27,119 nucleotides of DNA from contig LSSK01000052.1 of the NCBI GenBank assembly GCA_001969505.1, positions 1 through 27,119 of the forward strand, read 5' to 3'. The notes below the pieces were generated by a model. That model was not told where the DNA came from. It was given only the letters and a program-made list of their open reading frames with translations, and searched no databases. Position numbers and translations under genes: made by a program. Shown piece by piece: positions 20,155 through 27,119 of this stretch. The stretch's first letter is position 1; every line of letters starts with the position of its first letter. The DNA is from Zancudomyces culisetae (lineage: Eukaryota; Kickxellomycota; Harpellomycetes; Harpellales; Legeriomycetaceae).

Positions 20155-21009
20155 ATGGCACCAATGAGTGGATATTGGGGTGAAGTTACCTCCTCAGTAG
20201 ATTGGTGTGAAAACAACTATGAAAAAACGATCTACATTGCCGAATTTTATAACACCTTGTCTTCGTTTGCAATGATGGTAGTGGGAATTTTGGGATACAA
20301 ACTAAACGGGAAGAGCGATGTGAGGATAGCCTTTATGTACAATATCATCTGTATCATCGGGATTGGAAGTACATTATTCCACGGCACGCTCAAGCATTCG
20401 ATGCAAATGTTGGATGAAGTGCCAATGTTGTGGATGGTTATATTCGCCGTCTACAATTTTGCCAAAACCAGGTTCAAAATAAAGAGTGTATTTTGGGACA
20501 TATTTATTGCAAGTGCAGCTATCATTTCAACTTGTGCAGCTATTTTTACGTCTGGGCTAACTCAATTTTTCTTATTTCATTTTTGGTTTGGCTCGTTTGA
20601 ACTAGCAGGGATAATATTTCTATATCTGGCACATACTGACATCAGCGACGTTTATAGAGTCGATGAAAAGGCAAAAAAGATGGATCAAATAAAGGGAAAC
20701 TGGTGCACTAGAGTTTTTGGTACAAACGTGGCAAATCTATTTCCGAACGGTGTCAAATTCTTTGGCCTCGCTGCTTTTTTGTGGATGATTGACACGTTTG
20801 GTTGCAAGTATGTTGATGGCCAGGGCCAGACATCTATTTTTTCCTTTAACCCACAACTTCATGCCTGGTGGCACGTCCTTGCAAGCATTTCCCTTGCGAA
20901 CTTTAACGCCCTATCCCTCGCTTACAAGTACATTGAAGAAGGCAGTAGAGTAAAGATAACAAGACACTATTATTTCCTGTACAAAGTCAACCTAGATCTG
21001 AACAAATAG
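20155..21009 (+). CDS. YPC1: Alkaline ceramidase (Ypc1/ACER3 family)
   Basis: Integral ER/Golgi membrane hydrolase that splits ceramide or phytoceramide into sphingoid base and fatty acid. The ORF opens upstream, but the first ATG is 20155, giving 284 residues and the expected family N-terminus MAPMSGYWGEVTSSVDWCE. Calcium-site residues of ACER3 are all matched: D16, W17, E19, N21 and E30. The zinc/catalytic set is present as S72 and H76 in GIGSTLFHGTL, D87 in QMLDEVP, and H236 and H240 in HAWWH. Hydrophobic segments are consistent with seven transmembrane helices. It is intronless. Whether it prefers phytoceramide or dihydroceramide cannot be told from sequence. The lumen/cytosol C-terminus (YKVNLDLNK) lacks a clear KKxx retrieval signal. 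Confidence 0.95.
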   Translation: MAPMSGYWGEVTSSVDWCENNYEKTIYIAEFYNTLSSFAMMVVGILGYKLNGKSDVRIAFMYNIICIIGIGSTLFHGTLKHSMQMLDEVPMLWMVIFAVYNFAKTRFKIKSVFWDIFIASAAIISTCAAIFTSGLTQFFLFHFWFGSFELAGIIFLYLAHTDISDVYRVDEKAKKMDQIKGNWCTRVFGTNVANLFPNGVKFFGLAAFLWMIDTFGCKYVDGQGQTSIFSFNPQLHAWWHVLASISLANFNALSLAYKYIEEGSRVKITRHYYFLYKVNLDLNK

Positions 21010-21642
21010 TCCCTTTTGTTTTCTTTTTTTCTCTAATATGGTAAACTTCACTAGTTTTTAAACAAAGTATGAGTACATTTTTGTTTATGGGTGTGCTAAC
21101 TAACAAATTGTTCTAATCTTCGTTGATTTATTTTTTAAAAATAAATAATGACCAACAATTTACCAACGTGCTAATTAATTAAAATGAGCAAATGTGCTGA
21201 AAAGATGCAAGATCAAACTGTTTGACTTGCACTTGGAAACTTACACTTCTAAACACAGTAACCAATATTCCAGCACCTATTTTTTTCAGCGAGTTTTTTT
21301 TTTCATTCATCTGGTAAAGCAACAAGACAAAGAAGAAAATTTCGTTCAGGAGTAAAGTCGAGGATTTGTTTTGGAATTACAGGATTTTACTAATCCGGCT
21401 TCTCTGATGAGCAAAGCTGATACACTTTTATTTATATTAGGTAGCCAACTTGATTTCTTTTTTAATCCTTTATTCTTTTATATTCAGTTTTCATTATAGT
21501 ATATAAACATATTTGCGATTTACCAAAAGACGGACCGGGTAAAGGGTGGACGATTGCAGAAAGGGTAAAATACCAATGCTAGCAAAGAAAAAAGGAAATC
21601 TAAATCTCGGTTCTTACAAAATAACATAACCAAATATCGACC
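21010..21642. other. Intergenic region upstream of the hexokinase-like gene
   Basis: About 630 AT-rich bases holding the ceramidase 3' UTR and the promoter of the next gene. It includes T-rich tracts near 21294-21303. No RNA gene or conserved frame is visible. Confidence 0.6.
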
Positions 21643-23403
21643 ATGAAAACCCACACTTCAAGCGATTCGAAATCCACAAACACAGGAGAAAGACAGTACA
21701 AAAATATGGTCGACTCCACGAGTAAAAACGATGATATTGAGGAAAGGAGTACGAATGCATCCTGGGACAAGAAGAAAGGCGTAAAAGCCACGCAAAAGGG
21801 GGAAGCGGACATCAAGGGTAAGCCGAGTGCAATCAATCAAAAGGAAACCCATGGTGAAAAAAATAAATCTAAATCCTCACTCTCTATTGGATTGAGCAAA
21901 TTCTTAAACAAGGATCCAGTCTTTACCATACCTTCTGCACCAAAAGAAACAAATGCAAAATTGAATTTACTTGCCAGGGATTTCTTACTCTCTGATGATG
22001 TAATTGAAAAGATAATTGCAAAGGTTCATGACAACATACATTTAGGTCTGAATGTGAACTTTGATAAATTTCTTGATGACAGCCCTTTTCTTGATGAAAA
22101 TGCGACAATGCCAATAACGCTGAGTTTTGTAGAGAAAAATCTGGATATGAATATGTTAAGTGGGCTTTCATGTTTATCACTGTTTTTGGACCAAAACGTT
22201 TTAAGAATAGGGTTCACAGCATTTTTATCAGAAAAAACCCCTATTAACTCAACACAGTTCGAGATCTCAGCAGGTCAAAAAGGGGCTGATCCTGATCAGG
22301 GCAAGTATTCGACAATTGAAAGAGGATATAGACTGACAAATGAGGCAAAAAGTGAACATTTGTTTGGGTGGATCGCAAACTGTGTATATTTATTTACAGA
22401 TGGTTTCGGAATAAAACCTCAAAGCAGATTTGGATATATTCCCTGTGGCTTTGTGTTTTCTCTTCCAAGGAACGAGGGAGACGACAGCAAGGATACTACT
22501 CCAAATTATCTTGCTGAAAACCTAATTCCTGGCGTGGTGGATGGCAGCTTTATTGAAAACATTCAAAACGCTTTGGATGCACTCGAACTGAATGTAAAAA
22601 TCATTTCGAGCAATAGTGATGCTGTAGGACAGCTAGTTTCAAGTAATATTCAGGATTCCGATTCTTTTGCCAGTGTAGTTATCGGAGCTGCAATCAATAG
22701 TTGTTTTTGGGAAAAGGTGTACAACATACCAAAACTGGATAGCAACAGTAACGAAGATGTTATTGTTAACGTCGAGTGGAATTCATTTGATAATAGGCTG
22801 GATACACTGGTCAACACATTTTATGATAACAGAGCACTCAGACTTTATTCAGGATATACAAGTGGTCCTCTAGAAGTAATGTTGTCAGAGTCATATCTGG
22901 GCGAAATAATTCGAAATATACTCCTTGACTTTATTGATAGGCAGTATATCTTTCGGGGGCGAAGCTCAGCAATCCTCAATTCAAGATTTTCATTTGATCC
23001 TGCATATATGGCACTCATATTGTCAGATGACTCGCCTTACCTAACAGACACGTTTGCTGTTGTAACAGAGATTTTACAGATTCCAGACGTAACCACGCTA
23101 GACATTCTAATTGTAAGAAATATTTGTTTAATAGTCATCCATCGGACTGCAAAGTTGTATGCCATTATCATCAGTACAACGCTTCTTTTTAAAAAGGACG
23201 CTCTCGACTCTCATGAGTGTTATACTGTAAGCATTAATGAACCCATTCATGAATATTTACCAGGATTCGACAACCTGGTTTTAGAAAACTTGCACTCAGT
23301 GTTGGGCAAACCCCTTGCCGACAAACTCAAATTGAACTTCCATAAGGATGGGCCAATTTTTGGCTGTGCTGTTGCCGCTCTAATGGCTGTTTTATTTAAA
23401 TAA
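21643..23403 (+). CDS. Hexokinase-fold protein, probably catalytically inactive (regulatory)
   Basis: A 586-residue single-exon protein. Residues 1-95 are a hydrophilic, lysine/serine-rich extension absent from ordinary hexokinases. From about 105 to the end it aligns by eye with the whole two-domain fungal hexokinase fold: MPITLSFVE for the MLPTFV region, CGFVFSLP (268-275) for LGFTFSFP, SDAVG (325-329) for NDTVG, VEWNSF (377-382) for xEWGAF, and SESYLGEIIRNILLD (415-429) for SGMYLGE. The catalytic Asp (D326) and glucose-contacting Glu (E378, E411) remain. The phosphate-1 loop is destroyed: LDLGGTNFR becomes LFLDQNVLR (180-188). Phosphate-2 GTGTN becomes GAAIN (348-352), the Thr-Lys sugar loop is not visible, and the C-terminal DGSGKGAAL loop becomes DGPIFGCAV. 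The frame is fully intact, so this is a maintained protein, not a pseudogene. It may parallel non-catalytic fungal hexokinases such as Aspergillus XprF/HxkC. Confidence 0.85.
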   Translation: MKTHTSSDSKSTNTGERQYKNMVDSTSKNDDIEERSTNASWDKKKGVKATQKGEADIKGKPSAINQKETHGEKNKSKSSLSIGLSKFLNKDPVFTIPSAPKETNAKLNLLARDFLLSDDVIEKIIAKVHDNIHLGLNVNFDKFLDDSPFLDENATMPITLSFVEKNLDMNMLSGLSCLSLFLDQNVLRIGFTAFLSEKTPINSTQFEISAGQKGADPDQGKYSTIERGYRLTNEAKSEHLFGWIANCVYLFTDGFGIKPQSRFGYIPCGFVFSLPRNEGDDSKDTTPNYLAENLIPGVVDGSFIENIQNALDALELNVKIISSNSDAVGQLVSSNIQDSDSFASVVIGAAINSCFWEKVYNIPKLDSNSNEDVIVNVEWNSFDNRLDTLVNTFYDNRALRLYSGYTSGPLEVMLSESYLGEIIRNILLDFIDRQYIFRGRSSAILNSRFSFDPAYMALILSDDSPYLTDTFAVVTEILQIPDVTTLDILIVRNICLIVIHRTAKLYAIIISTTLLFKKDALDSHECYTVSINEPIHEYLPGFDNLVLENLHSVLGKPLADKLKLNFHKDGPIFGCAVAALMAVLFK

Positions 23404-24122
23404 GCATCTACCTTCACTTTTGTATTTTTTTATAATAATTTGATGCTCGTTTTTGTTACAAATAGCAATAATAAAAAGGAAAGCTCAATTTTTGAGGCCC
23501 TTTAGCTTTGAACCGTGACTTTTGATGAACATGTATTTATTTGTCTTTTTTCTGTACAAGATTAGCGGTATCAGTGTACCATGTACAATTATCCCCACTC
23601 AAAGCAAGATATTAAATCACTTTCCTTTTGCTCATCTAAACCAACACCTCAGTGGTTTGGCTTGCCTTTTGACCATATTTCGTTTGAATACTCCTGATTT
23701 ACGTAATCGTGACTATTATTTGCCCTTTTGAACATAATTAAACCACTAATCCATAAACCCAATACGACTTGGGCGCCATTTCAGCTTTTGTAACAACCAC
23801 AAGTTGTTGATTCTATCAAAAAAAAACTCGGAGTTTAAAGGAATAAACTTAGCATGCTGTTTCTTTGGAATTCGATTTCTGGAAATTCCTAATAAATCAA
23901 TATACAATACTACATACACACTATACAATATTTCTACATATATTAAAGCCAGAACGAAAAAAGGCAAAGGTCATTCCGGGCACCCTTTTTTGTAATTATT
24001 TCCAGGATTTTCAGGATTTTCGGATCGTCAACCTCATAATTTTACCCTTCCATTCCGTTCCATTCCTTCCACCTTCGCGAATAAGATTAAGAAGGCGGGA
24101 ATAAAGCTAGTTGAATTATAAA
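23404..24122. other. Intergenic region with one weak coding-like stretch
   Basis: About 720 bases between two plus-strand genes. On the minus strand, 23888-23746 could be a 46-codon terminal exon, listed separately. Otherwise only short frames without recognisable features are present. Confidence 0.5.
23746..23888 (-). other. Possible terminal exon of an unrecognised small gene
   Basis: Minus-strand segment preceded by an intron-like acceptor (GATTTATTAG). It encodes ISRNRIPKKQHAKF, then SEFFFDRINN, then KLKWRPSRIGFMD and a stop. The composition is basic and tryptophan-containing, unlike random AT-rich DNA. I could not find a first exon with compatible phase: the best upstream ATG, near 23970, gives an immediate stop on splicing. 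Treat as a weak candidate only. Confidence 0.2.
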
Positions 24123-24332
24123 ATGAGCTCAGAGTTACTATTGCTATACAAAAGCTTAAAAACTGTGGTAGAAAAAACGGAAACTCTGCAGAATTCCAAC
24201 CATAATGTTGATGCTATACTAGGATATGCTCAAGTAGACAAGGTAAAAAATGTGATACAGGAGCAGTTTATTAGAGCCTATAAATTCAACCTTGCGTTTT
24301 ATACATTTGTAGATAATTCAGAAAATATATAA
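24123..24332 (+). CDS. Small 69-residue coiled-coil protein, possibly DASH subunit Dad4-like
   Basis: A short intact frame with a good A-rich start context. The protein MSSELLLLYKSLKTVVEKTE... has heptad-spaced hydrophobics over roughly residues 4-45. It then has a conserved-looking end, VIQEQFIRAYKFNLAFYTF, and a stop. Size (69 versus about 72 residues), helical pattern and the spacing from the first hydrophobic heptads to the FNL motif are reminiscent of Dad4, a subunit of the fungal DASH/Dam1 kinetochore ring. Pairwise identity is low and I cannot run a profile search. Other small helical subunits, such as Hsk3, Dad2 or BLOC-type proteins, remain possible. No intron is needed. The start is the first ATG in frame. 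Confidence 0.55.
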   Translation: MSSELLLLYKSLKTVVEKTETLQNSNHNVDAILGYAQVDKVKNVIQEQFIRAYKFNLAFYTFVDNSENI

Positions 24333-24705
24333 ATGTAAGTCTGCGGATATGGCTACAGTGGTATTTCATAGTTACAGTTTTTTAATATGGGGGATGCCAA
24401 CTTGTTGGAATACAGCACTCGCATAATAAGTTGTTGTTTTTAGTAGTGCGCTGGCGTTTGAGAGTGGAGAGCGGAGAGCAGTAGTGGGAAGTGAAATTTG
24501 TTTTTTTGATACTTGATTCGTTTTTTTAATTATTGTTTCAACTGCCGCTGCTTTCTGTTTCCGATCTGAACCTCCTCACTTTCCTTAAAAACGAAAAAAA
24601 GAATGTTCTAAACAAATAATATCACTAAATGTAGTAGAAGAGAAGGAAAGAATAAAGAATTCGTTACTAGACAAGAAATGTAACTACGAAAAGAAAAAAA
24701 CCCTC
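24333..24705. other. Region upstream of the calpain MIT exon
   Basis: About 370 bases that may contain the promoter and perhaps a first coding exon of the calpain gene. One ATG at 24389 opens a short frame beginning MGDANLLEY, but I could not connect it to the MIT exon with confidence. The downstream MIT frame is open back to 24589 without an ATG. Confidence 0.4.
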
Positions 24706-27119
24706 TTGATAAACGAGTTGAGCACACAGGAGTTAGATGCGCTGTTTATTAGGGGAAACAAGATAATAAGTATGGCAGATGCACTCAGTGCACAAAACAG
24801 TGTCGATGAAGCACTGGAATTATACATTCAAAGTCTTGATGCACTGGAACTGTATTTACAGGGCATATCATTAGGTACTATTTGCGTTTATTTGTGTCAT
24901 GGTGGTTCTTATTATTGGGCATGTGGTTAAACTCAACTCTGTGTTAATAGATATTATATTAAATACAGGTATTTGTGTTCAGTAATATATTTTGAAACTA
25001 ATATAACAATTGTAGCTGAAAACCAAGCGAACAGCACAAAACAGGTGAAAAAATTGATGCTGAAGGTATTACAAAAAGCAGAATCACTTAAAAGCAGGGC
25101 GGGTAATGGTACTAGTCAACTTTGTTATTGTTAGCCTACTTGTAGACTATCCTTTACCTTTATTTATCTCATTCTACAACTACACATAAACTTGGTATAC
25201 TTAATCAAAGTATTGGGTTTTTGCGTTAAATGGACAGTGGATATTGTATCAATAGAGTGCACTATAGAATCAACCTCAAAAGAAGAAGCCAAGGCAGTAA
25301 ATAAAAAAGAGAATGCAGTACCTCCAAAAAGTAAAATTACCGAAGAGGAGATAAGAGTAATTAAAGAGTCTTCAGTGGTTAATGGGTTAGTTTTTCTACC
25401 CTGGACGGATAACGATAGAATTGTGGAAACTAAAACTCAGACACTTTACAAGTACGTTAATTACACTATGATTGTATATTGGCGAGATTATTTGTATCAA
25501 TAAACGGTCCATGCAATAAAAAATATAAATGGAGTTTTATATCGGTAAAATTAAACCATAACATCTTCTGCATGTTTAGCGATCCCAATGGAAAAGTGAA
25601 GCTTTCAATATATCAGCAAGAAAAATGCAAACAGTGGAAGAGACTGAGCAAATATTATAGTGGTGTCTGTACTACACCGCAGATAGTTGACTGTGAGAGT
25701 ATAATACAAAAAGTAGTAACGGACTGTTCGTTTGTAGCATCACTATGTGTCTGTGCAAATTACGAGACAATGTTTGGGAAAAAGGCAAGTCCATTTTGCT
25801 ATTACTTGAAAACATGTGTTGCATTTAGTGATACTAATCGAAGGCTTGTAAACTGACACTGTATAAAAAAAAACAGATAGTTAGAAACTTGTTATTTCCC
25901 CAAGATGATGATGAGGAGCCAATACTCAGTAGGAGCGGAAAGTACGTAGCCAAGTTATTTATCAATGGGTTTTGGAGAAAAGTAAGAACATGAAATATCA
26001 TTTTTTTTGCAAGTTATGTTTTTTCTAAAAACACAAGTAACCACCATAGTTGTGCTATTTTTACAAGCATGTGATGCTTGATGGTATACTGGTGTATTAA
26101 AGCTATTCTTACAGAATATTGTTGATTATGATGTAAAATAGGTAGGTAAGTTGTAGTTCGAACGTGTAGATAGTCCACCACTCTAAAAGTTAATTCTGTT
26201 GGAATCCATATATCACTATTTACTCAAATCACATCAATCCTTAATACTGGAAAACTACCAACTCTTAGAAATCGACGATCTTTTTCCGATAGCAGCCGAT
26301 GGGACATTAATGTGCACGTTTTCAACAGAAAACATTCTGTGGATCCCGCTGCTAGAAAAAGCTGTAAGTTATACACCCAAGTTTGACACTGCCAGCATTT
26401 ATACGATCAGTATTATTTCAACATATGGGTTCAATATATATATAAAAGGTGTTGTTTTCTAAATAAGTTTTGTAAATAATAAATAGTTTTTGAAAGTTAT
26501 GGGAGGATATGGATTTCCAGGATCTAACTCAACCATTGACTTGCAGTACGTCAACTGAATGATAAAATATAAATATAATTGGTTATTTTATCATCGGGTT
26601 TGTAAAGAATGTTATGACATTCAGTATAATAACGTATTTTGTTTGAAACATAGCAACTTGACATCATGGATACCCGAACAGGTTTTTATCAGCGAGTAGG
26701 ACTTTCATATTGTATTCAGAAATGGTTTTAGGGGTGACTTTATGTTTTGGTTTGGTCGTTGAACTTTTCATCTCAAACATTGTTTTGGGCGTGAAAAAAA
26801 AGAGGGAAACGCTAATAGACAGTAATATATTCAACAAACTAGGCTGCAAGTTAAAAAGACCGAGAATTGGGCAAGAATTCACTATGGTCTGAACAATGGT
26901 GATGCTGTAGTAACTATAGCTACGGGAGAGCTGACCAAAGGAAAACAAATAGAGTCGGGGCTTGTTCCTTCACACGCGTATGCTGTATTAAAAACAGTGG
27001 AGTTAGAAAACGGAACAAGGTTACTCTTTATTAAAAATCCATGGGGCCAAGGAAGCTGGAAAGGAAAATATAGTTTTTATGACAATACTGTGTGGACTGA
27101 AAACCTGAAGCATAAATTG
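24706..27119 (+). CDS. RIM13: PalB/Rim13-type calpain-like cysteine protease with MIT domain, 3'-truncated
   Basis: ESCRT-associated protease that cleaves the PacC/Rim101 factor in fungal alkaline-pH signalling. Exons by eye: ?-24874, 25016-25102, 25256-25451, 25580-25784, 25877-25981, about 26190 (or 26264)-26363, 26487-26545, 26654-26681 and about 26859 to the window end. The first two encode an MIT domain (helix 1-2 VDEALELYIQSLDALELYLQ; helix 3 KQVKKLMLKVLQKAESLKSR), which binds ESCRT-III. The CysPc domain follows: VNGLVFLPWTDNDR, catalytic Cys in QKVVTDCSFVASL, GKYVAKLFINGFWRK, EIDDLFPIAADG, VMGGYGFPGSNSTIDL, LTSWIPEQ, DAVVTIATGEL, catalytic His in PSHAYAVL and catalytic Asn in KNPWGQGSW. 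The triad is complete. The intron 25785-25876 is GC-AG. The start codon, the 25981-to-IDD junction and the start of the last exon remain unresolved. An in-frame ATG at 24772 would cut the MIT domain short. Confidence 0.88.

Noticed and set aside
21401-21425. CTGATGAG, the core word of a hammerhead ribozyme
   Set aside because: The matching CGAAA segment and the helices are missing.

Overview
The window is nuclear DNA of an ascomycete-type fungus. It is AT-rich, with short spliceosomal introns (GT(A)-rich donors, CTAAC/TACTAAT-like branch sites, TAG/CAG acceptors), an intron-containing tRNA-Trp and a typically fungal gene set: a Sec2-type Rab exchange factor, a PalB/Rim13 calpain, a Ypc1-type alkaline ceramidase and a Pet8-type mitochondrial carrier. 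An SNRNP27 homologue and several multi-intron genes argue against a close relative of S. cerevisiae. An intron-bearing early-diverging yeast or Taphrinomycotina-like lineage fits, but I cannot place it further from sequence alone.

Layout: (1) 1-1161 (+), 3' part of a heavily fragmented SNRNP27 gene. (2) 1866-3215 (+), a seven- or eight-exon gene for a DUF1640/CCDC90-type mitochondrial coiled-coil protein. (3) 3639-4598 (-), a two-exon gene of unknown function. (4) 4599-8182, an unusually long gene-free region with short palindromes. (5) 8183-10102 (+), a Sec2-like Rab GEF. (6) 10271-14278 (-), an uninterrupted 1335-codon PPR-like mitochondrial protein, convergent with Sec2. (7) 15032-15793 (-), a two-exon methionine sulfoxide reductase B. 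(8) 16000-16156 (-), a tightly linked tRNA-Gly(GCC)/tRNA-Trp(CCA) pair. (9) 18012-19536 (+), a seven-exon mitochondrial S-adenosylmethionine carrier. (10) 20155-21009 (+), an alkaline ceramidase. (11) 21643-23403 (+), a hexokinase-fold protein that has lost its phosphate-binding loops. (12) 24123-24332 (+), a 69-residue coiled-coil protein, possibly DASH Dad4-like. (13) about 24706-27119 (+), the 5' part of a PalB/Rim13 calpain-like protease with many introns, running off the window.

There are no operons. Neighbours share broad themes rather than a pathway: mitochondrial function (DUF1640 protein, PPR protein, MsrB, SAM carrier), membrane and vesicle biology (Sec2, ceramidase, PalB) and RNA processing (SNRNP27, tRNAs). 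I found no clear mobile element, virus, CRISPR array or gene cluster.

The most interesting items are the degenerate hexokinase, a phase-neutral 33-base candidate cassette exon in the DUF1640 gene, 11- and 15-base microexons in SNRNP27, a GC-AG intron next to the calpain catalytic-cysteine exon, the probable dicistronic tRNA unit and the 3.6-kb gene-free region upstream of SEC2. Exon boundaries were set by eye from splice motifs, reading-frame phase and family resemblance. No database search or RNA data were available.
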